In this document: positions 1-8,969 of the stretch, one piece after another
Numbering within the stretch: position 1 is the first letter of the stretch
Layout of the letters: each line of letters begins with the position of its first letter
From: Mesorhizobium sp. 113-3-3
GTDB taxonomy: Bacteria; Pseudomonadota; Alphaproteobacteria; Rhizobiales; Rhizobiaceae
Direction of reading: 5' to 3'
Length of the DNA stretch: 64,000 nt
Assembly: GCF_016756495.1 (NCBI RefSeq)
Contig: NZ_AP023244.1
Span: 62,001 to 126,000 of the forward strand
The notes under the pieces: generated by a model
Seen by the model: only the letters and a program-made list of their open reading frames with translations
Databases searched by the model: none
Told to the model about the DNA's origin: nothing
Made by a program: the position numbers and the translations under genes

Positions 1-42
1 TCAGGCAATCGCCGGCAAAGGAAGCCATTGATGGTCGCAGAT

Positions 43-534
43 TCAGGCGACATTTATCTCACGTTCAAGTACATTTTGCAATCCAAAGTTTTTGTCGTAG
101 TAAGTGGCGCCGGTGTCAAAAAACCCGGACGCTAAATAAAAATGTCTAGCCGTTACGTTATCTTCTTCAACGGCAAGCATGAGGCGCCTGACAAATGGGC
201 GGTTTGTTGAAATCCATTGAGAGACAAGTCCAGTCGCCGCTCTTCCATATCCGTTACCTTGGTATCCTCGGCCAACGCGAAAGCTGTGCAAGGTAATCAC
301 GCCTGGCGGGGCCCATTCCGGCAAGGCCGCTTTTTCACGCAGGACGAAGAAGCCAACGATCTGATGGCGGACTACGATTGAAAATGGGTGCTCCAGGTCG
401 GGGCGCCCGTTACCTTGAAGCTCAGAGAACACCAAATCCAACGGGTCGACAAACTGTTCTTGCTCGGGCTCAAGCTTTAAGTGCGCGACGCGGACTCGAT
501 CAAAATGAGATAACGTTTTCAGGGTCGCATGCAT
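43..534 (-). CDS. GNAT-family N-acetyltransferase
   Basis: This 163-residue protein has the GNAT acetyl-CoA binding signature GYQGNGYGRAA around residues 91-101, followed by a predicted helix and the late motif EDNVTARHFYLASGF typical of the fold. It should transfer an acetyl group from acetyl-CoA to an amine; the substrate cannot be read from the sequence. The length fits a single-domain family member. The ATG at 534 has only a weak purine-rich stretch upstream. It stands alone near the window edge, with no gene in the next 800 bases. The family call is solid and the function open. Confidence 0.8.
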   Translation of the reverse strand: MHATLKTLSHFDRVRVAHLKLEPEQEQFVDPLDLVFSELQGNGRPDLEHPFSIVVRHQIVGFFVLREKAALPEWAPPGVITLHSFRVGRGYQGNGYGRAATGLVSQWISTNRPFVRRLMLAVEEDNVTARHFYLASGFFDTGATYYDKNFGLQNVLEREINVA

Positions 535-540
535 GGGAGA

Positions 541-1339
541 TATCCCTATCGGGCAGTCGCAGTCTCTGATGAAGCAAAATGAATAATCTGCCTACCACCC
601 GAATGTCGGCGAGAATATCCGTCCGGTTCCAAAGGATGCGCGCAAAAATCGTGCCAACTAAGCAGAAATAATCTCGAATGATATTTAAGGACATTAAGAG
701 CATGAGAGTGAAGCTGAGTACGAACATCGTGTCGCGGACGCGACAAACGCGATACCAGGTGTCGTAGCTCCGCGTCCCGAAAAACGGCGGACGCCGTCTT
801 CGCAAAGTATCTAGCGCAGCCACAGGACGATTGCCGCGAGTGTGACGACAGCGCGGGCATGGCAGCGATCGCATCCTTGGCGCCGATGGCTTGGCGTAGA
901 TGGTCGGACAGTCCTTCAATCAAGGCGGCGGCTTGTGGCAAACGGGAGCGACCGTGAGCACTCTCTCCAGAGGAGGATCAACCCCTCCCTTCCCAAGGCT
1001 TTGCAACCTTGATCCATGGCCGGTGTTCGCTTCGCCGTCAAATACTCGAGGGAGCAGCCCAGGTGCGGGAAAGCGGCCAGCGGCGGCCCACTTTCGAGGT
1101 CTCGTGGTCGTAGGCCGGGTTAAGGTTCGGAATGTTCACGCGCGGCATGATCGTCCGTTGACTATCTTTCTATGAACTTCAGTCCACGTCTGCCACCATG
1201 CTGATTGTGATTATTGCCACCTGTCGCCATCGTGGACCTCCGGCGTCTCGGACGCGCAACGAGGAGTCTCGCGGTTTCGGCCTGCCAAACTTGACGACCA
1301 ATAGATGAAGGAACTCTCGACCGGTTCCCTTCAAACTCC
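541..1339. other. No recognisable gene
   Basis: Several short open frames run on both strands here, but none shows a family motif, a good ribosome binding site or consistent codon use. I read it as decayed accessory DNA upstream of the NifA-type promoter. Confidence 0.5.
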
Positions 1340-1355
1340 TGTAAGGAATTCGACA
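1340..1355 (+). promoter_or_regulatory. NifA-type upstream activator site (TGT-N10-ACA)
   Basis: The bases read TGT, ten bases, then ACA, which is the consensus NifA enhancer. Its centre lies about 100 bases upstream of the start point expected from the sigma54-like promoter at 1420-1435, a usual distance for NifA activation. A lone TGT-N10-ACA is common by chance; the matched spacing to a good -24/-12 element is what supports the call. Confidence 0.55.
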
Positions 1356-1419
1356 AAAAAGCGACACTGCCTGGCCGAATTCATTCCTAACCGCTTGAAA
1401 TTTAAGCCCTGACTGCGTC

Positions 1420-1435
1420 TGGCATGCCTTTTGCT
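1420..1435 (+). promoter_or_regulatory. Sigma54 (RpoN) -24/-12 promoter
   Basis: The sequence TGGCATGCCTTTTGCT has the invariant GG and GC spaced by ten bases and a good TTGCT -12 box. Transcription would start near 1447 and give a leader of about 120 bases before the small ORF at 1568. With the NifA-type site upstream, it suggests expression in bacteroids or under low oxygen. Confidence 0.65.
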
Positions 1436-1567
1436 GCGCGTCGCGTGACGTTCACTGAAACAGAGTTTTTTCATGCGCACACAGAATCCCAAATAATGCC
1501 GATTTATATGATAATTTTATAAAAAGATAACAAGCACATCTCGCCCCTCAAGAATGGAGAAAGACCC

Positions 1568-1696
1568 ATGACCCGCACCATTGCAACAGTAACTTGCCTT
1601 CTTACCGCTTCGGCCTCGGTGTTCGCAACAGAAGCAAGAGACTCTAACGATGTTCCTTCAAAGCGCACGCTAGATGATAGCAGTGACTCGGCTTGA
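1568..1696 (+). CDS. Small secreted peptide, 42 residues
   Basis: A 42-codon frame starts at ATG 1568 behind GGAGA at a suitable distance. It begins MTRTIATVTCLLTASASVFA, which is a basic start, a hydrophobic core and a signal-peptidase-I site (SVFA followed by T). About 22 polar, acidic residues remain after cleavage. It lies downstream of the sigma54/NifA-like promoter and ends nine bases before the GntR gene, so the two are probably co-transcribed. I do not recognise the mature peptide. The coding call rests on the start site, the signal peptide and the promoter. A leader peptide or a decayed longer gene are the alternatives. Confidence 0.55.
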   Translation: MTRTIATVTCLLTASASVFATEARDSNDVPSKRTLDDSSDSA

Positions 1697-1705
1697 GAAG
1701 GCTGC

Positions 1706-2473
1706 ATGATCCTGCCCGGTAGAACTCCACTTCATATTCAGCTCGCCGATATCATTCGGTCTCAGATCGAGAGCGGCGTCTTCAATGCTGGCGATCAGCT
1801 CCCCACCGAGATGGAGTTGATGAAGCAGCACCAACTCAGCAGCAGCACGGTGCGACAGGCGGTGCTTGCCCTTGTCGGTGAAGGCTTACTTTATCGACGC
1901 GCTGGCAAGGGGACGTTCGTTGCCAAGTGTCACATCGATCAGGACCTGCTCACTTTTTCAGGCTTTTCGGAAGAAGCCGTAGCGCGCGGCTTCCGGCCGG
2001 GTACTAGGCGCGTGACGGCCGACTGGCGCCCCGCTGACGCCGTGGCAGCCGCACTCAACGTGCCTACCGATGAAAGCGTGCTGACCATCGAGCGTCTGCG
2101 CACGATCGACGACGAAGTCGTTGCGGTTGAGACGGTCTCTCTTGCCGCGGCGATCGGGCGTCAGATCGAAAAGCTCGACCTTGCCGACACCTCTCTCACC
2201 GAGATTCTCGAGCGGCAGCTTGGCGTGACTCTTGCGCGAGCCAGGCAGGAGATAAGGGCCGGCACCGCACGTGCCAAACTGGCAAAAGCACTCGACGTGT
2301 CGAGCGGCACTGCTGTGCTGCAAATCGACCGTACCGCCTTCGATACGATCGATCGGGTTATTTACTTTTCGTCCTCGTCCTTCCGGGCCGATCGCTACAT
2401 TTACACAGGCTGGATCGAGCGCAAAAGCGCCTCGATCGCTCAACCACGTCAATTAATCGGACGGAGCAGATGA
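1706..2473 (+). CDS. GntR-family regulator, HutC/UTRA type
   Basis: The 255-residue protein has an N-terminal winged helix (residues about 6-75: PLHIQLADIIRSQIESG, LPTEMELM, SSSTVRQAVLAL, GKGTFVA) and a C-terminal UTRA ligand-binding domain (about 90-240). HutC-type GntR proteins are usually repressors released by a small-molecule effector such as a sugar phosphate or amino-acid derivative. The ATG at 1706 follows AGAAGG and lies nine bases after the secreted-peptide stop. A ribokinase-like remnant lies just downstream on the other strand, so it may once have controlled a sugar locus. Its present targets are unknown. Confidence 0.85.
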   Translation: MILPGRTPLHIQLADIIRSQIESGVFNAGDQLPTEMELMKQHQLSSSTVRQAVLALVGEGLLYRRAGKGTFVAKCHIDQDLLTFSGFSEEAVARGFRPGTRRVTADWRPADAVAAALNVPTDESVLTIERLRTIDDEVVAVETVSLAAAIGRQIEKLDLADTSLTEILERQLGVTLARARQEIRAGTARAKLAKALDVSSGTAVLQIDRTAFDTIDRVIYFSSSSFRADRYIYTGWIERKSASIAQPRQLIGRSR

Positions 2474-2539
2474 TGCCCACCTGCGAAGTTCCCTGCTGGG
2501 GTCGGGGTTTGCCTTCCGAAATGACGGCTATGGCTCTAA

Positions 2540-2895
2540 TCAGGCTATCGGAGCTGCGCGTCTCGGCGGCAGATGCAAACTACCGGCCAAATTCGGTGTG
2601 ACGAGGCACTGCAACTCTGGCGCGCTGAAGGCGTCGACTGCTCGGCGGTGAGGCAGATGGCCGTGACACCGACGATGGCCGGGATCATCATTCTCGACGC
2701 CCGGTGCGGTGTCGCAGCGAACGGCTTCCGCGCGGGTCAATCCGCTGGCCAGCCCTGCAGCGAGTGCCCCGTTGAATGCATCCCGACTCCGGTAGTGTCG
2801 ACGACACCGGGTAGCTCGCAATTTTTGGTCAGTCCGTCTGGCCCGGGAATCAAGGCCACGTCCGTTCCCGCCTCATGCCGCAGCAAATGATGGGC
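2540..2895 (-). pseudogene. PfkB/ribokinase-family sugar kinase remnant
   Basis: On the minus strand the PfkB signature can be read as VVDTTGVG in one frame and, after a one-base shift, DAFNGALAAGLASG. Together they are the catalytic anion-hole motif of ribokinase-type kinases. The N-terminal two thirds are missing and the C-terminal end drifts between frames. It is a truncated, frameshifted relic. Its placement tail-to-tail with the GntR gene suggests a lost carbohydrate locus. Confidence 0.6.
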
Positions 2896-3409
2896 ATCCT
2901 TACCCTAACCTGAATTAATTTTAACACTTCTTCATCAAAACATCATACAGTCCCGGTACGCACACAGCCAGTTGTTCTCAATATAATCAAACACTTGGCA
3001 ACACGTTTGGCACTCGCGTCGCCGCGTTGACGGGAAATCTATAAATGATAGGGTTTGGTCAACAGTTTCGTGAGACGCAGAGGGTCAGCCAATGTTCGGA
3101 TCTATTTTGCAGTTACCCCGCCTTTCGTTTCTGAACGAGCATGGGTAAACGATGAGATGGGGATTGTCCGCCAGTAGAACTGCGGAGTTTTGCTCCGCAG
3201 ACCCAGGGTTCCAACCCAAGTCCCTTAACCTTCAGGACATTTCAAGTTTGATTGCCGGCTGGTTGGGGAGCTCCGTAGCGAAAGCGCTTGCTGCTGACCT
3301 CGCCACTTTGGCGATGCGGAGGGCCTAGACCCAAGGTGGACAACAGGCGAGAAGTTCACAGCCAGAACAGATTGCGCTTGCGCGAGAACCACTCTCAAGG
3401 AGAAAATAT
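2896..3409 (+). other. Long non-coding leader with a strong hairpin
   Basis: There is no convincing ORF between the kinase remnant and the gene at 3410. A perfect 8-bp hairpin (CTGCGGAG, loop TTTTG, CTCCGCAG) lies at 3180-3200 and is flanked by tRNA-like sequence. A TTGGCAC element at 3007-3023 keeps the GG-N10-GC spacing of sigma54 promoters but has a poor -12 box. AAGGAG just upstream of 3410 is the ribosome binding site of the next gene. Confidence 0.5.
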
Positions 3410-6037
3410 ATGCAACTTATGCTGGAGCGCCTGGCCGCCAGAATAACGCAAGCCGATATTGATCTGCAGTCTTCCGAACGGTTCCGTATTGACCGTCTGT
3501 TGGACCGTGACTCTCATGGAGAGATCTTGCAGCGTCCTCCTGGAGACGACGTCTATCGGTTTATCGGTCATTGTGATGCAATGTTTCCAGACGGGGGCGG
3601 ACTGACAGAAACGGTCAACAAACTGCACAAACCAGATGATCGCCTGCTCCGGAGAGACGTGCGGGATGCTCACCATAAGGCGCAAATAAAGGCCGAGGAT
3701 ATTCCCACTGTTCTGGACGAATTTGGGGATTCGATAAAGGTACTCTCACTTGACTGTTTCGATACGTTGCTATGGCGTAAGACAGCGACACCTAGAGACG
3801 TTTTCGCCGTGCTGGCCGATAATCCCGTCGCGCGAAGGTTAGGGATAACTCCTCACCAACGCATTAGCGCTGCTGCACGTGCCCGTCGAGCGAAGCCTTT
3901 AGAGAACGGATCCAGGGAGATCGATATCGGTGATATTTATCGGCCTTTTACATCGCTTTCTGGTGAGGAACGGGAGCTATTGGCCGAGGCGGAAATCCGA
4001 ACCGAAATTAGCGTTTGCTTTGCATTCTCACCGTACGTAGAACTGATCAGGCTGGCGCACGCCCGTGGTATCAAAATTATCGTCGTGAGCGATACGTATT
4101 TGCGCGAAGACGAGTTAAGGCGCCTCTTGGCTCGGCATTTGCCTGCAGACGTTATGCAGGCAATCAGCAAGATTTACTGCTCTGTCGATTATGGGACGTC
4201 GAAGAGCCACGCCCTTTTTGAAATTGTAATCAAAGAGTGTGGCGTGCCTGCATCGCAACTACTTCACATCGGAGATAATGACGTAGCCGATGCGCAAGCG
4301 CCGCGGAAATTGGGGGTACGTGCGCTGCATTTCCTGCAGTTCGATCATGAAGTCGCAGACTTTTTGCGCCTACAGCACGCAGCATCTTCGTTGATTTTAC
4401 TCGAACAAGCAGCACCTGAAGCAGGCATTTTGCCATGCTATAGTCCATTTCGACCAATTTTTGCTGTAGCAAACCTGCAGCCGTACGCGCCTGAGACGGT
4501 GATCGGCTACATGTCGTTTGGTCCGGTGCTATATGCCTATGCCCGTTTTCTTATGGACGAGGTGGAGGCACTGCAACAGCAGGGCAGGCGAGTAAAAGTC
4601 TTCTTTCTGTTGCGTGATGCTTATCTTCTTTCAGCTGCGTGTGAAGCCTATGCGCGCAAGCCGGTCGGCAAGCTGGTGCGAATCCGCAAATTCTTTGCTG
4701 TTGCGGCCTCTTTCAAAACCCGCGCCGATGTCGATTATTACATCAGCGGGATCGAGCCCGCATATGACAATCTTCATGCCACTGCAAAACAGCTTTTGCT
4801 TCCGGCTGAAGTGACGGAATTGTTAATACGGATCGCCCATCAATCTGACGATCCAAAAACGGCGTTCCATCAGTTGCTGCACGACGACGATGTGTTGGAG
4901 TTGATATTCAAGAACTCCTTTGCTTTGCGTGCCCGCTTGATGCGCTATATGTCAAAGGAATTGGAGTTGGAGGAAGGCGATACCATCATCCTGGCGGACA
5001 TAGGCTATAACGGCAAAACGCAGGAATATTTGGTCCGCACCTTCAAAGAAGAATTGAAAGTCGACATACTCGGCCGCTATCTGGTCGCGTCCGACGAACC
5101 GTACCGTGCGGCGAACAGCAAAGCACTCATTACGTCGCCCTGGTGGAATTACACTTTATTTGAGCAATGCTGCGCTGTCAAGGAAGGAGCGGTTGTGGAC
5201 TATGATTTTGACGGCGAGCCAGTCCTTGGGGAGATCAAACAAAGTGAGAGGCAGTACGAGAAAGTTGCCAATGTTCAAGCTGAATGCTTGCGGTTCGTCG
5301 ATGATGCAAGGACGTTTTTTACCAATGCTGGTGTGACGCACGAGTATTCTATTTTGCAGCGGGCCGCCCATGCGGCTCTATTCCGTCATGCCTACATGCC
5401 TATTGAAGCGGAGCTGGAATATTTCAAGGACTTCCAGCACGACAAGTTTATGGGGCCAGATCGCAAGAAGACGATCTATCATCTAGAAAGTGCTCGGGAA
5501 AATGTGAGGTGCCTGCCCTCACCTTATCGGCTGGGTGCATATGAAACGCGCAGCTTGGGTCTTGATTTCACATTCAGCGGTCTAGTACAAAGAAGTCTTC
5601 AAATCGATCTAGACCCAGAAGATATGAATGTGCGTTTTTCACCTTTGAAAGTCTCGGTAGGGAGCACACACGATTCCAAGATCTTCTTGCTTAGAGCGCA
5701 CCATCTACATGACGGATATTTCTCCATTATACTGCCGTATGTAAGCGGCACCAGTGTGAAAATGCTCCTCGGGGAGCACTACGAATGGTTGCAAATAAGC
5801 GGTATACAAGTTTTGAATAATGCAAGAAGCGTGTGTAGGAATGTGTCGAGCTCTCTCGATCTGGAAGAGATCAACCGGGAGGGAGAGATTTACCGGTGCC
5901 TGTCACAGGCAAGTGTCGCGACAATACGGTCCGTTGATTTGCAACAGTTCAAAACGCCTCATTACTATCATATGATCTTTCGCCCATTGGTTTCGAGGGC
6001 ATCTGATCCGTCGCGGAGGGCAGGCGCCTCGCAATAA
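3410..6037 (+). CDS. Large HAD-superfamily protein (COG5610-like)
   Basis: The 875-residue protein has a central HAD hydrolase domain. Motif I is DCFDTLLW (about residue 115), motif II lies in VVSDTYL (about 226) and the acidic motif is HIGDNDVADAQAP (about 285). The first 100 residues are unassigned. The roughly 500-residue C-terminal part starts near VFFLLRDAYLL and resembles uncharacterised HAD-fused proteins often found near polysaccharide genes. A phosphatase or phosphotransferase role is possible but unproven. The start at 3410 has a strong AAGGAG. The gene is alone between IS debris and a long leader, and seems intact despite its decayed surroundings. Confidence 0.75.
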   Translation: MQLMLERLAARITQADIDLQSSERFRIDRLLDRDSHGEILQRPPGDDVYRFIGHCDAMFPDGGGLTETVNKLHKPDDRLLRRDVRDAHHKAQIKAEDIPTVLDEFGDSIKVLSLDCFDTLLWRKTATPRDVFAVLADNPVARRLGITPHQRISAAARARRAKPLENGSREIDIGDIYRPFTSLSGEERELLAEAEIRTEISVCFAFSPYVELIRLAHARGIKIIVVSDTYLREDELRRLLARHLPADVMQAISKIYCSVDYGTSKSHALFEIVIKECGVPASQLLHIGDNDVADAQAPRKLGVRALHFLQFDHEVADFLRLQHAASSLILLEQAAPEAGILPCYSPFRPIFAVANLQPYAPETVIGYMSFGPVLYAYARFLMDEVEALQQQGRRVKVFFLLRDAYLLSAACEAYARKPVGKLVRIRKFFAVAASFKTRADVDYYISGIEPAYDNLHATAKQLLLPAEVTELLIRIAHQSDDPKTAFHQLLHDDDVLELIFKNSFALRARLMRYMSKELELEEGDTIILADIGYNGKTQEYLVRTFKEELKVDILGRYLVASDEPYRAANSKALITSPWWNYTLFEQCCAVKEGAVVDYDFDGEPVLGEIKQSERQYEKVANVQAECLRFVDDARTFFTNAGVTHEYSILQRAAHAALFRHAYMPIEAELEYFKDFQHDKFMGPDRKKTIYHLESARENVRCLPSPYRLGAYETRSLGLDFTFSGLVQRSLQIDLDPEDMNVRFSPLKVSVGSTHDSKIFLLRAHHLHDGYFSIILPYVSGTSVKMLLGEHYEWLQISGIQVLNNARSVCRNVSSSLDLEEINREGEIYRCLSQASVATIRSVDLQQFKTPHYYHMIFRPLVSRASDPSRRAGASQ

Positions 6038-6217
6038 AGGAGGATATTCATGCCGCCTGCGCAGCGGTGATTCACTGGCTCCGAATTTCGGAGGATAGCG
6101 AGTGCGCGGCGGCCGACGATCGAACTGGCGAACTGTTCAGATCCTATGAGGAGGTGGATGGCGACCGGCGCAGTGGCTAAGTGAGGTCGCCAAAACATCT
6201 CACCTTCGAGGCTAAAC

Positions 6218-6530
6218 ATGACAGTCGCTCGTCAACCGGAAACATCGACCGGTATCCGCACCGGTCTTGGCGCAATTTTCGTATCCTTGTAATCGACCAG
6301 CTCGAAATGGCTGATCGCGTTGCTGTTGCCGGGTGGCGGAGAGAAGATGTCGAAGCACATGGTGACGGCGGGCGACGTCGCCGGCCTGCTGGCGCGGTTC
6401 GCCGAGCTCAAACGGAGGGGTTGAGGCGCGAAGCGGGACATGCTTTCCGATTATCGTGATCCAGGAAGCGGGTCTTGATGGCCTTCTGGATCCTCCGGGT
6501 ACTGGAGGCCGAACGGATCGAAAGCCACGT
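6218..6530 (+). pseudogene. IS110-family transposase, N-terminal remnant
   Basis: From ATG 6218 the frame carries the N-terminal half of an IS110-type transposase: SSKWLIALLLPGGGEKMSKH, then GDVAGLLARFAELKRRG. After frame changes come IVIQEAGLDG and FWILRVLEAERIESHVV. An internal TAA and at least two shifts break it, and the match ends near 6530. It is an inactive fragment. Confidence 0.7.
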
Positions 6531-6549
6531 CGTCAATCCGGCAGGCGGT

Positions 6550-6735
6550 GACAATCGGGCGGTTACGGTGATCCGTGGAGGGCAGCTTGAACTCGGGCTG
6601 CGCCAGCACCGCCGCAATGAACTTCGCCGCGGTGTCGCCCTTCACCAGCCGGGCACGGTTTTTGGAGAATACCGAATGGTCCCAGGCCGCATCGTCGATG
6701 CATAAACTGCCAAGATGAATCAGGTCAATCCGCAC
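6550..6735 (-). pseudogene. IS5-family transposase remnant
   Basis: The minus strand reads IDDAAWDHSVFSKNRARL, then GDTAAKFIAAVLAQP, the conserved N-terminal part of IS5-type transposases. It is truncated at both ends and abuts the IS110 and IS66 pieces. Confidence 0.6.
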
Positions 6736-6783
6736 GACTGGCTCACCCTGACCGCCCTCATGCCGTGGAATTACCAGCGCTGA
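6715..6783 (+). pseudogene. IS66-family TnpC C-terminal scrap
   Basis: About 22 codons read NPHDWLTLTALMPWNYQR before a stop. This resembles the last residues of IS66 TnpC (a DWL segment, then LLPWNW-like) with an internal deletion. It is too short to be more than a marker of past insertion. Confidence 0.4.
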
Positions 6784-7425
6784 ACGGCCTCAAGCTGTCC
6801 GCTTACGCTACACGCGGCAATACGCGCTTCCATCCTGATCTGCCGCGCGGCGCCTGAGGGCCGGACCGAATGGCAGGGTGTACCTAGGGCGCCTAGGTCC
6901 CCGACCTCAGACTGTGGGGTGAACGTAGCATTGTCATGCGAATTTAGATCGCAAAGAGTTTGTGAAGTTACTTGTAGGATTTGTTGCTCCTTGATTATTG
7001 GCGACAACGCACGGAGCGTCTCAGCGAATTTCGGTGGGTGCCGACGTCTAAAGGACATAAGCGCCGCAGAGTGATCCGGAACCATTCGTTTCCAGTGCGG
7101 AACTCGCGTTCGAAGTCCGAAGGCGCCAATCCGTAGTCCGCTGCCAAGAACTCGAACCTGTCTTTTTTCAAGAGTGGATGCCATGCCGTTGGAGCCGGGA
7201 ATGCCGAAAAGAGGATGCGCTATTTTGCATCAAATATTATAGATTAAACTTTGAGACTTATAGTTTCGGCGGCCTCGCAACAATACCGTCAAAGAAATTC
7301 ACATATTCTTTGCGGTCGCGGGCCACAGCCGATGATACCTTTGGCGCTGGCGACAGGTCAGACAGGCATACAGAGCTGATGCCTGTTCGCCTTAGATCCG
7401 GCACGCCTGCAAAGAGGGCAATTTG
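6784..7425. other. No recognisable gene
   Basis: Nothing here matches a family or has a credible start. An AT-rich stretch at 7215-7260 holds half-sites faintly like a NodD box, but the spacing is wrong. It may contain the promoter of the truncated ATP-grasp gene that follows. Confidence 0.4.
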
Positions 7426-7590
7426 ATGGCAAAAAGAGCGCTCATCTCGGTAGGCCATGTAAGGGATAATGGTCTGAGGAACGTGCAAGCTGCCCGGTGC
7501 CTTGGCCTTGACCCAATTACGTTGTCGGCAAATCCAAGTCAGTACGGCTATCCGGAACCGGCGGTGAATGAGACAATCCGTATTAAATAT
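7426..7590 (+). pseudogene. ATP-grasp enzyme, N-terminal fragment
   Basis: From ATG 7426 (preceded by AGAGGG) the frame reads MAKRALISVGHVRDNGLRNV, then ARCLGLDPITLSANPSQYGY. This is the N-terminal Rossmann-like start of an ATP-grasp ligase related to the N-terminus of the fusion protein at 15529. Homology fades before the DadA-like gene at 7610. The fragment at 9770-10056 continues the same type of protein, so one gene may have been split. Confidence 0.5.
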
Positions 7591-7609
7591 GCCTGGGGAA
7601 GCAAAGGAT

Positions 7610-8848
7610 ATGAAAAGTGCAATTGTTCTAGGTGCCGGCATGATCGGCGTAGCCACCGCCTTGCATCTGCAGCAGCGGGGTTGGTCAATTGTGCTCCTCG
7701 ATCGCAAGGAACCAGGACGTGAAACGAGTTACGTCAATGCGGGGATTATCCAGAGTGAAGCCGTGCGACCATATGAAATGTCGCATGACTGGCGCGAAAT
7801 CGCTAATATTGCGCTCGGTCGCTGCAATAAGGTGCGCTATCATCTTGCCGCGCTACCGCGTCACCTTGGCCCGCTGTTGGGCTACTGGTGGCATTCATTT
7901 CCTGTGCGGCACGCGCGCGCTTCAGAGGCATACGCGCAAATTATTGGCTGCGCGGCTCGGGAGCATGAGGTTTTTATCCGGCAATCTAACGCGCGCCATT
8001 TGATTCGCCGTGACGGCTTTCGGTTTTTATACCGCCAACAGTCGGCTTTTGAGGAGGCAGTCGCAGCGGCTGAAAGTTTGCGCCAGGCCTATGGTGTCAA
8101 GTTCAGCCCTATGTCGCCGTCGGATCTGAAGAAAGCTGAACCAGCGCTCGCCGATGCTGGCGTTGGCGCTCTGCATTGGCTGGAGCCATGGGCAGCATTG
8201 GACCCCGGTGCGCTAGTTTCCGCGTACGCCGATCTATTCATGCGACTGGGCGGACGCATCGTTCGCGGCGACGCGCAAAGCCTAGCTAAGACCGGCAGCG
8301 GCTGGTCGGTTATTGCCGACGATGGGCGAATGGAGGCGGAAGCAGCAGTGGTTGCCCTTGGACCATGGTCGCCTGATTTGTTGAAGCGCTTTGGTTACTG
8401 GTTTCCCATGGTGCGCAAGCGCGGGTATTATCGGCACTATGCGGGCGGGAGTCGGCTCGATGTACCGCTCTGTGATCCGGCCAATGGCTATGTCTTGGCG
8501 CCGATGGCGAAGGGTGCGCGCATCACGACCGGCGCTGAGCTTGCGGCGCCCGGCGCCAAACCAGACTTCTCGCAGCTTGCGCACGCCGAGCAAGCTGCGG
8601 GTAAATTGATCATGCTGGGCCGGCCTCTCGAGCCGGAGCCCGGGTATGGCACACGACCTTGTATGCCAGATATGTTGCCCGTCGTAGGCGCTGCGCCGCG
8701 TCATCGCGGCCTGTGGTTGCACTTCGGACATGGCCACCAAGGCTTTACATTGGGACCTGCAACCGGGCGTGTGATTGCCGAACTTATGAACAACGAAGTA
8801 TCGATGACCAATCCGCTTCCTTACCGGCCTGAGCGCTACTGTATTTGA
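7610..8848 (+). CDS. FAD-dependent D-amino-acid dehydrogenase-like oxidoreductase (DadA family)
   Basis: Starting at ATG 7610 behind AAAGGA gives 412 residues. The FAD Rossmann motif GAGMIGVATALHLQQRG sits at residues 8-24. The C-terminal part has the DAO-family ending MPDMLPVVGAAPRHRGLWLHFGHGHQGFTLGPATG, read here as separate short motifs (MPDMLPVVG; HFGHGHQGFTLGPATG). DadA-type enzymes oxidise the C-alpha of D-amino acids or related imino acids and pass electrons to the membrane chain. The frame is open for 14 further codons upstream, but no better start is seen. It lies between two pieces of an ATP-grasp gene and upstream of an amidohydrolase. The substrate is unknown. Confidence 0.75.
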   Translation: MKSAIVLGAGMIGVATALHLQQRGWSIVLLDRKEPGRETSYVNAGIIQSEAVRPYEMSHDWREIANIALGRCNKVRYHLAALPRHLGPLLGYWWHSFPVRHARASEAYAQIIGCAAREHEVFIRQSNARHLIRRDGFRFLYRQQSAFEEAVAAAESLRQAYGVKFSPMSPSDLKKAEPALADAGVGALHWLEPWAALDPGALVSAYADLFMRLGGRIVRGDAQSLAKTGSGWSVIADDGRMEAEAAVVALGPWSPDLLKRFGYWFPMVRKRGYYRHYAGGSRLDVPLCDPANGYVLAPMAKGARITTGAELAAPGAKPDFSQLAHAEQAAGKLIMLGRPLEPEPGYGTRPCMPDMLPVVGAAPRHRGLWLHFGHGHQGFTLGPATGRVIAELMNNEVSMTNPLPYRPERYCI

Positions 8849-8969
8849 CGAATTGTATTTGCTGTCTGCTCAAATTAAGATGTGAGTCTCAAAAGCTGTT
8901 AAGGCGTCACTATACCCTTCCGGTTGCCTTCAGAGTACTTGAGGCGGCTCGGTTGCTCAAAGCCCGACT
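8849..8969. other. Short spacer without gene
   Basis: No coding signal is seen between the oxidoreductase and the IS5 remnant. Confidence 0.4.

Noticed and set aside
3007..3023. Possible -24/-12 promoter before the HAD gene
   Set aside because: The -24 half (TTGGCAC) is good but the -12 half is TCGCC, and I found no TGT-N10-ACA upstream.
7215..7260. Possible NodD-box half-sites (GGATG, then ATCAAATATTATAGAT)
   Set aside because: The ATC to GAT spacing is ten and not nine, and the two halves are about five bases too far apart. No full nod box was seen anywhere in the window.
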